Assembly: GCA_021531755.1 (NCBI GenBank)
Contig: JADYUK010000006.1
Location: forward strand, 97,216 to 161,215
Direction of reading: 5' to 3'
Source of the DNA: Hoylesella loescheii
GTDB lineage: Bacteria > Bacteroidota > Bacteroidia > Bacteroidales > Bacteroidaceae
Length of the DNA stretch: 64,000 bases
The notes below the pieces were generated by a model. The model was not told the DNA's origin. It did no database searches and worked only from the letters and a program-made list of their open reading frames with translations. Shown here piece by piece: positions 55,106 through 63,821 of the stretch. Made by a program: the position numbers and the translations under genes. The first letter of the stretch is position 1, and every line of letters begins with the position of its first letter.

Positions 55106-55858
55106 TTATATTGTTATGATGTCTCCTTCGTGCCCGATGCACCAAAAGGGGACATCCTTTTCTTTGCAGAAAGGCTCCATGCGCCAAGCACTCTCAAACC
55201 CACTCATGACAAAGTGCATTGGAACGAACATCCCAACATTGAAGCGTTCGATAAACTGCCGTCCTCCCAGCGTATAGCCGTTACCGATGCGTCCGTCCAC
55301 AGGAAACATCACAAGGTCAAACGAGTCGGTTATCTTTTGGATGTCTTTCAGTTCACCAAGGAAACGCTTTTCCTCTGCCACTGGATTGATGTATTGACCA
55401 AACTCTTCACTGAAGATCTCTCCTTCTTGTGTGCCGTCAACAAGAAAGCGTGCGTACCAGTTGCACAGGTCACCAGCATGAAAGATGGTTTTACCTTCTG
55501 TCTCAACAACCCAGCTCACGCCACTGTCATTGCTGCCTGTAGCTGACACTTTCAGGTTCTCATCTTCCCATACCGTTCCTTTGGCCATCCATACATCGGC
55601 ATCCTCTTTCTGCGCTCTTCGGCGTTTGAGTATATCCTTTGACAGGATGTATGTGATATTGGGGATTCTATTCTTCCATCTGAGGATTGCTTTCGTGAAG
55701 TGGTCCTCGTGGAAGTGGCTTGAAAACACGTACACATGTTTACATGTATTCATGTATCCACTTATGACATCTGCAGGATCCATCCAGTAGTCAAAGACCA
55801 GGATGCACCGAGCCGTTTCAAGCAGGAAGCCACTATGGAAGATGTATCTGAGTGTCAT
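55106..55858 (-). CDS. Metallo-beta-lactamase-fold hydrolase
   Basis: 250 residues. Zinc motif 'SSHFHEDHF' with His48, His50, Asp52 and His53; 'TIFHAGDLCNWYARF' supplies further metal ligands, and 'PMHFVMSGF' the last His. No signal peptide. Its ATG overlaps the final stop of the flavin-reductase gene by 4 bases (ATGA), so the two genes were one transcript and coupled. Substrate unknown. Confidence 0.85.
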   Translation of the reverse strand: MTLRYIFHSGFLLETARCILVFDYWMDPADVISGYMNTCKHVYVFSSHFHEDHFTKAILRWKNRIPNITYILSKDILKRRRAQKEDADVWMAKGTVWEDENLKVSATGSNDSGVSWVVETEGKTIFHAGDLCNWYARFLVDGTQEGEIFSEEFGQYINPVAEEKRFLGELKDIQKITDSFDLVMFPVDGRIGNGYTLGGRQFIERFNVGMFVPMHFVMSGFESAWRMEPFCKEKDVPFWCIGHEGDIITI

Positions 55859-56496
55859 CCCTTCAAGGCCTTGCCATCTGAGAATGCCTTTCCAATGGTC
55901 TTGCCAAGTTCGATGTAACCATGATGTATCGGGTCGAACACGATGAGTTCCATCTTCTCCATGTCAGGCTTGCCGTCCTATGCCAGATAGTTCTCATCTA
56001 CAAGGATGTTCACTATCTCTGCAACAATGTAATAGCCCTCTTCCGACTCGTCAATCTTTTCCTTGATGCGGCACTCCAAGGTCATGGGAAAGTCGGTGAA
56101 GACGGGTGCATTGACATGCTCTGACTTCTCGCATTTCCAACCTGTCTTCGCCATCTTGTCTGCATCGTTCTTTGCTGAGACAATGCCGACGAAATCAGCA
56201 GCTACCATGGTCTGTTTTGTAGCAAATGCCACGGTAAAATCTGGGCAGTCGTTCAGGTTGTTGGTGGTGGCATGCGCACCCATGGAAATAATAATCTCTT
56301 TAGCGTCCCATTGACCTCCCCATGCAGCATTCATAGCATTGGGCTTGCCGTTCTTGTCGTATGTGCCGATAATCAGTACCGGCTGTGGGAGCATCCACGA
56401 TTTTTGTCCAAATGATTTGACCTTTGGTCTTCCTCCTCCTTGCAAAACAGAGTTAATGCCTGCATTACTCTGCGTTTCCTTCGTTCGTCGGTTCAT
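55855..56496 (-). pseudogene. Flavin-reductase-like protein interrupted by an in-frame TAG
   Basis: The frame reads 172 residues ('SWMLPQPVLIIGTYDKNGKPNAMNAAWGG' in order), the FMN-binding split-barrel family. It stops at TAG 55978-55980 after 'VDENYLA'. The same frame continues 'DGKPDMEKMELIVFDPIHHGYIELGK' to a TGA at 55855, which overlaps the MBL start by ATGA. The second part is the normal C-terminus of this family, so the TAG most likely replaced a sense codon. It should give a truncated product unless read through. The first 26 residues are an unusual extension. Confidence 0.85.
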
Positions 56497-56507
56497 TTTT
56501 ATTCTAT

Positions 56508-56741
56508 TTATTTTGTTATCAATTTATTCAATTTATCTTCACGTATTACCTTCGGTTGTGCCTTACCTGCCAGAATGAGAATCTTCTTCCCTTTCCTGTA
56601 GATGTGCAGCTGCCTGCTCCGTACCACAGCCGTCAAGGTCTCATCATCCTGCATGGCTTGCCATATCGGATAATACACACCTTCTGGTTCAAACAACTTC
56701 TTCTGAAGGTGTGAGCACATATTGGTTGTATCTATCGTCAT
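56508..56741 (-). CDS. Small hypothetical protein
   Basis: 77 residues, no family recognised. 'PEGVYYPIWQAMQDDETLTAVVRSRQLHIYRKGKKILIL' suggests a small mixed alpha/beta fold with a basic C-terminus. Packed 4 bases after the cysteine-rich gene and 11 bases before the flavin-reductase frame, so it is part of the same operon. Confidence 0.6.
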   Translation of the reverse strand: MTIDTTNMCSHLQKKLFEPEGVYYPIWQAMQDDETLTAVVRSRQLHIYRKGKKILILAGKAQPKVIREDKLNKLITK

Positions 56742-56745
56742 AGAC

Positions 56746-56949
56746 TCATCTGTTGCTTCTTATTTCCAATGTTATATCCATATACGACCTCTTGCCGTCT
56801 ATATAGTCGGCATAAAGTTGAACTTCGCTTCTGCCTTTCAAGACATGGCATTTGCCGCATATCTCACAATTATGCAGGCATCTCCATTCATTCAGAACAT
56901 AATCCAAACGTTCCTCTCTTGTTGATGAGTTAGTATTCGGTACTACCAT
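56746..56949 (-). CDS. Small cysteine-containing protein
   Basis: 67 residues. 'CLHNCEICGKCHVLKGRSEVQL' has four Cys spaced for metal binding. It overlaps the DUF169 gene end by 20 bases. Function unknown. Confidence 0.6.
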   Translation of the reverse strand: MVVPNTNSSTREERLDYVLNEWRCLHNCEICGKCHVLKGRSEVQLYADYIDGKRSYMDITLEIRSNR

Positions 56950-57655
56950 CCTTAATGCGTTCTTTTACCTTTGGCCATGCAGCTCCGTTGAAGAGGCATG
57001 TGTCACGCATAAACGTTGTCATCTCCTCCAGTCTGCTTTTGGGAATGCCAAACATCAACTCATTTGCTCGCACCCTTGAACGTACCGATGGGTCAAAGAG
57101 GCCGATGAAGCAACGCGAACCGAGGCACTCTTCTTCTATGATTACCTGTCGTATGGTGGTTGAGCAACCGCTGCCCCATGGAGTGCAAACTGCATCATAA
57201 GAGGAATTGTCGTAGTAAGCCCATGACACTAATCCGCTCAGAATGTCTGGTGTAGCGAAGATGAGCACACCGTAGAACTCAATACTGTCATCCATTAGGT
57301 CAAGTCGTTGGAAGTTCAAGTACTTGTGCTTGTCCACGTCTATCTCCAGTCGCTCCACGAAGTCTTTCACCAATGCAGGGGATGCTTTATAGTGCTCCTT
57401 CTCTGAAACAAAGGTCGGCACATATTCTGGCATCGCAGCAAGTCCGCAGTAGAACTTGCCACCACCACATTTCATGGTTGTGCTATCAAAACTAACAGGT
57501 TGTCCATCCCTGACTTTCTCAAATGCCGGGAAGAAACATCCGTTTACTGGCTCAGGAACAGCCACAGGCGTATCGCTGTGCCAAAAGGCGATGGGCAATG
57601 TTGCCTTCTCGCCAAATGCTTCTTTATAGTCTTCTATGAATTGTCTGTTGTCCAT
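56930..57655 (-). CDS. DUF169-family protein
   Basis: 241 residues, soluble. 'LPIAFWHSDTP', 'CGGGKFYCGL', 'WAYYDNSSYDAVCTPWGSGC' and 'MFGIPKSRLEEM' correspond to DUF169, a family with conserved Cys and Gly residues and often linked to redox genes. Exact activity is not known. It starts the compact minus-strand run down to 54385 and is overlapped by the small Cys protein. Confidence 0.82.
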   Translation of the reverse strand: MDNRQFIEDYKEAFGEKATLPIAFWHSDTPVAVPEPVNGCFFPAFEKVRDGQPVSFDSTTMKCGGGKFYCGLAAMPEYVPTFVSEKEHYKASPALVKDFVERLEIDVDKHKYLNFQRLDLMDDSIEFYGVLIFATPDILSGLVSWAYYDNSSYDAVCTPWGSGCSTTIRQVIIEEECLGSRCFIGLFDPSVRSRVRANELMFGIPKSRLEEMTTFMRDTCLFNGAAWPKVKERIKDGSTEY

Positions 57656-57765
57656 TTCTTGATTATATTATTCAAAGTGATATTTTTCACGAAGCAAGTT
57701 TAGACATTATTTTTTCTATCATAAAGCTATTCGTTTTTGTGGTTTTTTGAATCCACGATTTTCTG

Positions 57766-58206
57766 TTATCTATGATACAGGCAGTGCCCTTTTCTGTAGT
57801 CTTCGGGAGATAATCTTTTTTCATTTTCAAATGCCATTTTATAGTCTTCCACATGCCATTCCCAGGCTTCTTGCATTACATAATTTTTGTCATATAATAT
57901 CCAAATTAACCTGTCCCATTCGTAGTTCGAGGCTTTGGGAACCATCGTTACTTTACTTCCTTTTTTACCGCTTGGACGATTGGCTTTTACTTGATACCTT
58001 ATATTTCTATAAACGAAATCCGTCCCTTTGGCAACAGCAGTTTTGTCTCTCATGTAATAAGAGTATTCTTTCTCTGACATACCAACCAACATTGCTGCAT
58101 CATATTCAGAAATTGAACTCGTAATAGACGGAGCTATACCAAAACTTGCTTGCCATTGCAAAGCAACATTTACAAGTATATCTCTTAGCTTTACTTTTTT
58201 ATCCAT
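57766..58206 (-). CDS. Uncharacterised protein, possible PD-(D/E)XK-like fold
   Basis: 146 residues. 'GTDFVYRNIRYQVKANRPSGKKGSK' has an Asp and a Q-V-K motif like restriction-nuclease cores, and a Trp-rich C-terminal part 'WDRLIWILYDKNY' and 'EAWEWHVEDYK'. This is only a resemblance. Its start lies inside the end of a truncated alcohol dehydrogenase frame, which suggests it arrived by the event that truncated that gene. Confidence 0.5.
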   Translation of the reverse strand: MDKKVKLRDILVNVALQWQASFGIAPSITSSISEYDAAMLVGMSEKEYSYYMRDKTAVAKGTDFVYRNIRYQVKANRPSGKKGSKVTMVPKASNYEWDRLIWILYDKNYVMQEAWEWHVEDYKMAFENEKRLSPEDYRKGHCLYHR

Positions 58207-58459
58207 AGTAGTATTCTTGTGTTGAGAGCTTTACGGCAGTCACCTCAGAACCGACTTGCTCAACGATTCCCACCATTTCATGACCAACGGTTATTCCTGG
58301 AACAGCACGAGGTACACTGCCATGCTTGATATGGAGATCACTTGTGCAGATGCTTCCCAAAGTCACCTTGACGATGGCATCTGTAGGTTCTATGAGCGTT
58401 GGCTTTGCTTTTTCAAGCAATGCGAACATTCCTTTTTCTATGTATGTGTATGCTTGCAT
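58199..58459 (-). pseudogene. Truncated zinc alcohol dehydrogenase (N-terminal 86 residues)
   Basis: 'AYTYIEKGMFALLEKAKPTL', then 'ICTSDLHIKHGSVPRAVPGITVGHEMVG' in order, is the start of a zinc-dependent medium-chain dehydrogenase, with Cys and His-Glu zinc ligands. After 'VTAVK' it diverges to 'LSTQEYYYG' and stops; the rest (about 260 residues with the NAD domain) is absent. The junction is near 58235. Non-functional. Overlaps the PAS gene stop by one base. Confidence 0.85.
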
Positions 58460-58794
58460 TATATTTTGTCTCTATTGAATACCGGCATCTCATCGGGCAG
58501 GTCAATAGATAATTCTATCAATCCTGCAACATTTCCCTCTGCATCATACCATGGTGTCTGGTGAAGAAGCTTATGTTTTCCGTGACGGATAATCTGATAG
58601 GTGTTGCTTTCGCCAGATTCAATCATGTAGCGAATCATAGCTCCAGCTTTCTCTCCATGACAATTATAGAGATTTTTGCCAACCACATCGCCATCACGAT
58701 CAATGGCACGTTTGTTTTGATAGAGTATAATACCTTCTTTATCGCATACTGTTGCTGCGATGTTAGGGACGTTTTCGAGATAGTCAAAAGTCAT
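58459..58794 (-). CDS. PAS-domain protein
   Basis: 111 residues, a single PAS domain: 'DYLENVPNIAATVCDKEGIILYQNKRAI', 'GKNLYNCHGEKAG', 'HKLLHQTPWYDAEGNVAGLIELSIDL'. No kinase, GGDEF or HTH output is attached, so it may sense a small ligand for a partner. The stop overlaps the dehydrogenase remnant start by one base, consistent with an old operon. Confidence 0.85.
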   Translation of the reverse strand: MTFDYLENVPNIAATVCDKEGIILYQNKRAIDRDGDVVGKNLYNCHGEKAGAMIRYMIESGESNTYQIIRHGKHKLLHQTPWYDAEGNVAGLIELSIDLPDEMPVFNRDKI

Positions 58795-58808
58795 GATTTG
58801 ATGCGTTA

Positions 58809-59537
58809 TTAATGTTTTATATAGCGAGCCAACCCATAGACATAGCGACGGAATCCTGGTTTGTAGGCAAGGATGCGGTCAAACCATCCGAGATATTTGG
58901 CGGCAAATCTAACGACTACGCCCACATACACCATGGCGAATAGTGTGCCAACGCCTACTATCTGCCATTGCCATGAGCCGAGCAGAAGAATGCATAGGAT
59001 TACGGCAAGGATGACGAGTGATGTGTCAACCCTTATCTTTGCCTTCGGAAACTCAAGACCTGTAACCTTATGGATAGCAATCGTAATTCCTTCACCAGGC
59101 ATAGTTACGGAACCACATTTAACCTCCATGGCAATGCCGATGCCAAGGATTGTGCAACCGGCAATCTGTACTAAGACGTTAATCCAGAGCGTATCGGACA
59201 GAAGCCACTGTGTCAGATACATGTTCAAGTCAATGAGCATACCGAAGAAAAATCCGATAACGAGCTGGAACAGCTGTACCAACTCAAAGTTTCTTCTTAG
59301 TATCAATATTTGTGCCACAACGAAGATGGCATTCATCACTATGGTGTAGGTACCGATTGTCCACTCCGGTACTGCGTCCATAAACTCGCCAGCACTCGCC
59401 ATAACGTATGGTATGGTCGATATCACGCTGCTACCAAGTTGACTCCTGACGCATACGGCTACTCCAAGCGTCATTACAAAAAGCGAAAGGAGAAGCAGAA
59501 CGTGTTGCCAGATGAATGAGATTATCTTATCTTTCAT
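58809..59537 (-). CDS. YczE/YitT-like membrane protein
   Basis: 242 residues, five or six membrane segments: 'VLLLLSLFVMTLGVAVCVRSQLGSSVIST' in order, 'IGFFFGMLIDL' and 'GIGIAMEVKCGSVTMPGEGITIAIHK'. The 'G-S-V-x-x-x-P' and 'PGEG' motifs are typical of the YczE/YitT group. Function unknown. 14 bases before the PAS gene, same strand. Confidence 0.82.
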   Translation of the reverse strand: MKDKIISFIWQHVLLLLSLFVMTLGVAVCVRSQLGSSVISTIPYVMASAGEFMDAVPEWTIGTYTIVMNAIFVVAQILILRRNFELVQLFQLVIGFFFGMLIDLNMYLTQWLLSDTLWINVLVQIAGCTILGIGIAMEVKCGSVTMPGEGITIAIHKVTGLEFPKAKIRVDTSLVILAVILCILLLGSWQWQIVGVGTLFAMVYVGVVVRFAAKYLGWFDRILAYKPGFRRYVYGLARYIKH

Positions 59538-59541
59538 TTTT

Positions 59542-59630
59542 CTAAATCTTCTTTATGAACTTAGATGGTACACCGCCAACAACAGTTCTTGGTTCTACAT
59601 TCTTCACAACTACTCCAAGCGGATATTGTC
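59542..59630 (-). pseudogene. C-terminal tail of a hexapeptide acetyltransferase
   Basis: The reading ends 'PLGVVVKNVEPRTVVGGVPSKFIKKI' (in pieces), stop at 59542-59544. This is the standard end of left-handed beta-helix acetyltransferases (maltose/galactoside type). No upstream part is present. Confidence 0.6.
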
Positions 59631-59672
59631 CGCAATCAATCTTGAAAATTTTCTTAATTGTGTTTTTTTGCC

Positions 59673-59783
59673 TTAAAATTTGAAATGTATAGGTTTTGTA
59701 AACTCTTCCCTTTTCTCAAGTCCCTGAACATGGCCGAGGTTGGTCATCCACCCGTCGATGTTTTTAAGATAGAACACCTTTGC
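59673..59783 (-). pseudogene. Orphan coding-like fragment after the SNF2 gene
   Basis: Directly after the helicase TGA, the same frame continues for 36 codons ('KVFYLKNIDGWMTNLGHVQG' then 'LEKREEFTKPIHFKF') to a TAA at 59673. The composition is protein-like, and the helicase already has a normal C-terminus, so this is probably a remnant of another gene. Family not recognised. Confidence 0.35.
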
Positions 59784-62700
59784 TCATCCAAAGATTTCGT
59801 GCAGCTCCTTGTTTGAAAGTTTGCCAATCCAACTCTCGCCTGTCGATACTGTGAGGTCAGCAAGATGCTTCTTTTCTTGTATCATAGCGTCAATGCGTTC
59901 CTCGAAAGTGTTTTGCGTGATAAAGCGATGCACCTGTACGTTCTTGTGTTGACCTATACGATATGCGCGGTCTGTTGCCTGAGCCTCTACTGCAGGATTC
60001 CACCAGAGGTCGTAATGTATGACGTGAGTTGCTGCCGTGAGGTTGAGGCCAGTACCGGCTGCCTTCAATGAAAGTATGAAGATGCGGTCTTTGCGGTTGT
60101 TCTGGAAACGGTCAACCATTTCCTGGCGCTGTTTCAATGAGCATCCACCATGATAGAACATCGGTTCTTCATCAAGAGTGGTACGGATGAAGTGCTGGAG
60201 CAAATCGCCCATCTCGCGGAACTGCGTGAAGATAAGTACCTTCTCGTCTGCATCAATGATACTACGAAGCATATCGAGCAACATTTCTGTCTTTCCCGAC
60301 AGGGTTGCATCCATGCGGTTGTCCTTGAGATACTGCGTCGGATGATTGCAAATCTGCTTCAAGGCAAGCATCATCTGCAGGATAAGTCCCTGGCGCTTGA
60401 AAAGAGTCTGGCTGTCTTCTCCCTCCATGCTCTCTATGACAGCCATACATTTGTTGACGGTCTCTTGGTATAGAGCAGCCTGCTCAGGAGTAAGCGATGC
60501 CAACTCGTTACGTTCTATCTTGTCAGGCAGGTCGCTGATGATACTCTTGTCCGTCTTCAGCCGTCGCATCAGGAACGGTGCTGTCACCTTGCGGAAACGT
60601 TCTGCCACATGACTGTCTCCATACTTCTGTATAGGCTTCGCGTATAAATCGGAGAAGTCTTTTGCCGAACCAAGATAGCCCTTGTTTGTAAAGTCAATGA
60701 TACTCCAGAATTCCGACAAGCGATTCTCCACTGGTGTACCGCTCATGGCGATGTGACATCTGGCTGGGATGCTGTGTATAGCCTTGCTCTGTGCAGTATC
60801 GCTGTTCTTGATGTTCTGGGCTTCGTCTATGACGAGCACTTGCCATTTCTGTTTCTTCAGTATGTCGGCGTCAGAGCGCACCACACCGTATGTCGAGAGG
60901 ATAATGTCGGCATTCTTGCAGTCCTCGTCCTTCAGGTCACGTGCCGTACCGTGATATACACCAGTGGTCAGTTGAGGAGCGAATCGCTTCACCTCCGACT
61001 GCCAGTTGTGCAGCAAACCTGTCGGCACTACTACAAGCGCTTTCTTATTATCCATTGCGCCCTCTTCCTTCATTTTTGCCAGAAGTGTAATGACCTGCAG
61101 GGTCTTGCCAAGACCCATGTCATCAGCTATGATACTGCCGAAGCCTATTTTCATATTGCGATACATCCATGAGAAGCCTCGTTCCTGATAGGGCCGCAAC
61201 TGTGCATTGATACTTTTTGGCAGAGGTATGACGCTCTGTGATGTAAATTGTCTTATGAGCTCGCGTACCTCATCGGTCAGTTTTACAGGTGCTCCCTTAT
61301 ACTCACCACAAAGAGCCGCTTGCAACAGTTCGCCTGGCTTTATCTTTGGTGGAGCATTCAGCACTTTCTGCAGTTTCGACATTCCCGCCTCGTCAATATA
61401 GACGTATTGTTCCTTGAACCGTAGCAATCCACTCGCATGACCGAGCAATCTGTCAAATTCTTCGGGTGACAGAAAGACATTGCCCACAGCCACCTGCCAG
61501 TTGAAGTCAAGCAGGTCGCCCATTGACAGGAATCCATTTGAATCCTTTCCTTTCGATTTCAGTTTTACCGATATTTGTGGACGAATAAGTGTCTGCAATG
61601 CCTTTGGCATGATGACGTTCACGCCGAGCAGTCGCATGGCAGGAATCACTTGCAGCAGGAATGTTGGGAAAGTTTGCATCGTGAACTCAATGCTTCTCTT
61701 GCCCTTGTCGTTGATGTAAGCGTCAAGTCCGTCAACGATGTCGCACAGGATGGCAAGCTGACGCAGTATCTCCATTCTGCTTGATATGTATGCCTTCTTT
61801 GTCATCACGTCCTCCAACGGTTGATCATCCGCCTTCACATTCACGGCAAAGCCTTTTTCCGTCTCGTCAACAAGGAACGTCACCTGATGCTTGTTCTGCA
61901 TGAAGTAACGGTCAAGCCATGAGCGTATGCCGCCAGGGGTATTCGTTTCTCCGATACCATTGAAGCGCGAACACTCAGCTTTGAAGAACAAATCATAGAA
62001 CAGTTCGTCTTTGCTCTCGTGCGATAGCATAGGAACGACTGATGTTATCATCTTGCTGACAAGTTCTTTGCTCTGTCCCACTCTGCCAATAATGCTTCGG
62101 GTAGCATCGTCAATCATGGCAGGTTGCCATATAATGTGGTATTCCTTCTCTTCCTTGGCCTTGGCACGTCCACGCCCCTTGCTTATCACAAGGTCATAGT
62201 AAATCTGTGGAACGATACAACCATGCGCTATCAGATGAAGCGCACAGATGAGCACACTGCGAAGGGCTACAATAGAATCATCATAGTCACGCAGGAAGTC
62301 TATGTTGATGTCGAGCAGTTGCTGAAGCAGAGGAAGGCGAATATCGTCAACAGAAACAACGTCACGTTTGTTCAAAGTCTTGCCGCCGGTACTTAGAAAC
62401 AGTTTCTGCTTATCCTGCAACACCTTTGTTGCCACCTTACTTATGTATAACAGTTCCTTCTGGTAGGTCTGTTGGAAATCGCCATTATGACAAAACGCAG
62501 GTGACGATGGCAGAAGGTTGGACAACGGCAATGTAAGTTCAGAGAGCAATGTATAGTCGGGCATCTGTTCGGGCACTTTCCTCAGTTGCATCTGTTCCAT
62601 CGTGGCAAACACCGCACTCGTATTCTCCACCTCCATCATCTCTGTGGAGTCGGCAGCTGTTATGCCACGCTTCTCCAGCTCCGCCATCAGATCAACGCCA

Positions 62701-63173
62701 TGCAGCGAGAATACGAGGAATGGATTATTGTCAATCTCCATGCTCGTTTTGTAGATGACGGCAGCCAGATGCTTGCAAGGCACAGCCCAGTCAGGACATG
62801 AGCAGTTCATCTTCAAGTCCTTCCATTGCTTAGGGAACAATGGCATACCAACCTCTTCAGCCATCTTTGCCAACAATTCGTCCAACTGACGGTTGAAGAG
62901 TTTGCACAGCACGACTGGTTGTTCCTGTATCAGTTTGACGAGTTTGTCAATATCCTTCGACGAGAACCCGGGCAGTTTGATGGTCTCGCTATAGGGCGTG
63001 CGACGGCTTCCCTTCACTTTCGCGCTAATGATGTTGCCCGAGAAGTTTATCTCCTGCACCATACCATTACGAGCGTATGAAGCGCCACGAGGTAATCGGT
63101 TACTGTAATCAATATTCTTTAGTGCGCCGAGCCATTGCTCGCCCCACCATGTCTTTCCGTATTTTGTTGCCAT
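59784..63173 (-). CDS. SWIM zinc-finger SNF2-family helicase
   Basis: 1129 residues. SWIM finger 'CSCPDWAVPCKH' (Cys124, Cys126, Cys133, His135). The middle is a SNF2-associated region. ATPase: 'ADDMGLGKTLQVI' (Walker A 684-691), 'VIDEAQNIKN' (near 785), 'MSGTPVENRLSEFW'. The C-terminal helicase half has 'ILSLKAAGTGLNLTAATHVIHYD' and 'RAYRIGQHKNVQVHRFI'. A RapA-like DNA translocase acting in transcription recycling or repair is likely. The gene begins 3 bases after the decayed hydrolase. Confidence 0.93.
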   Translation of the reverse strand: MATKYGKTWWGEQWLGALKNIDYSNRLPRGASYARNGMVQEINFSGNIISAKVKGSRRTPYSETIKLPGFSSKDIDKLVKLIQEQPVVLCKLFNRQLDELLAKMAEEVGMPLFPKQWKDLKMNCSCPDWAVPCKHLAAVIYKTSMEIDNNPFLVFSLHGVDLMAELEKRGITAADSTEMMEVENTSAVFATMEQMQLRKVPEQMPDYTLLSELTLPLSNLLPSSPAFCHNGDFQQTYQKELLYISKVATKVLQDKQKLFLSTGGKTLNKRDVVSVDDIRLPLLQQLLDINIDFLRDYDDSIVALRSVLICALHLIAHGCIVPQIYYDLVISKGRGRAKAKEEKEYHIIWQPAMIDDATRSIIGRVGQSKELVSKMITSVVPMLSHESKDELFYDLFFKAECSRFNGIGETNTPGGIRSWLDRYFMQNKHQVTFLVDETEKGFAVNVKADDQPLEDVMTKKAYISSRMEILRQLAILCDIVDGLDAYINDKGKRSIEFTMQTFPTFLLQVIPAMRLLGVNVIMPKALQTLIRPQISVKLKSKGKDSNGFLSMGDLLDFNWQVAVGNVFLSPEEFDRLLGHASGLLRFKEQYVYIDEAGMSKLQKVLNAPPKIKPGELLQAALCGEYKGAPVKLTDEVRELIRQFTSQSVIPLPKSINAQLRPYQERGFSWMYRNMKIGFGSIIADDMGLGKTLQVITLLAKMKEEGAMDNKKALVVVPTGLLHNWQSEVKRFAPQLTTGVYHGTARDLKDEDCKNADIILSTYGVVRSDADILKKQKWQVLVIDEAQNIKNSDTAQSKAIHSIPARCHIAMSGTPVENRLSEFWSIIDFTNKGYLGSAKDFSDLYAKPIQKYGDSHVAERFRKVTAPFLMRRLKTDKSIISDLPDKIERNELASLTPEQAALYQETVNKCMAVIESMEGEDSQTLFKRQGLILQMMLALKQICNHPTQYLKDNRMDATLSGKTEMLLDMLRSIIDADEKVLIFTQFREMGDLLQHFIRTTLDEEPMFYHGGCSLKQRQEMVDRFQNNRKDRIFILSLKAAGTGLNLTAATHVIHYDLWWNPAVEAQATDRAYRIGQHKNVQVHRFITQNTFEERIDAMIQEKKHLADLTVSTGESWIGKLSNKELHEIFG

Positions 63174-63176
63174 GTT

Positions 63177-63798
63177 TCAAGTTCTTTCCATTTGTTTTTT
63201 TAGAACAGATTCTTCCCATTTTCTCAATGAAGACAGTTGTTCCGGAGTGTGTAACCAATGTTCGCTGTCCTTTAATGTCACAACATTGCACATGAACTAA
63301 TTGATAAATGTCTCGTTCACTTTGTCGCTGACGACCAATCTTTTTTAGCACGCAAAATATATGTCTTGTTGGACCAATTTGCTATTTGATGTAATACAAC
63401 CCATTCATAATACTGTTCATCTTTCTCTTCCATATCCTCAACAAATCATTTCATGTCCAAAATTGGGGAAACGAACAATGTTTGTTCAATCTTTTCATTC
63501 TCAAAAGCCAACAAGGAATACCAGCATCCAATTGAGTTGGCACGGAGACTTATTGATGAATAGTATTCTTTGAGAAAATCCTTTACTTCCAAAAGTTTAG
63601 GAAGAACATTCCAAGGAACATCCATAACGGATAAATCAATCCCAATCACTGATAGCCAAAAGGAACAGCAATATTTGCAAAGCGAATCGCTTCTTCCTTG
63701 TTGCCTGCTTGTCCATGTACAAATAGAAACGCATTCTCTTTCTTTTCTCCAATGATGATTGTATTGGTATGTTGTATTTTACATTTTTCTATGTTCAT
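63177..63798 (-). pseudogene. Multiply broken alpha/beta-hydrolase
   Basis: Pieces in order: 'CKIQHTNTIIIGEKKENAFLFVHGQAGNK' and 'RFANIAVPFGYQ' (frame 1), then after a one-base shift near 63652 'VIGIDLS...PWNVLPKLLEVKDFL' with 'SLRANSIGCWYSLLAF' (the nucleophile-elbow area). In-frame TGA follows near 63441, then 'EQYYEWVVLHQIANWSNKTYIL'. Another shift leads to 'SEHWLHTPEQLSSLRKWEES' and a TGA at 63177. At least three lesions, so not functional. Confidence 0.75.
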
Positions 63799-63821
63799 AT
63801 ATTATTTGTTATTGATAAATT

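Noticed and set aside
59673..59786. Read-through extension of the SNF2 helicase
   Set aside because: The helicase already ends with the usual C-terminal pattern, so the in-frame continuation is more likely a separate remnant.
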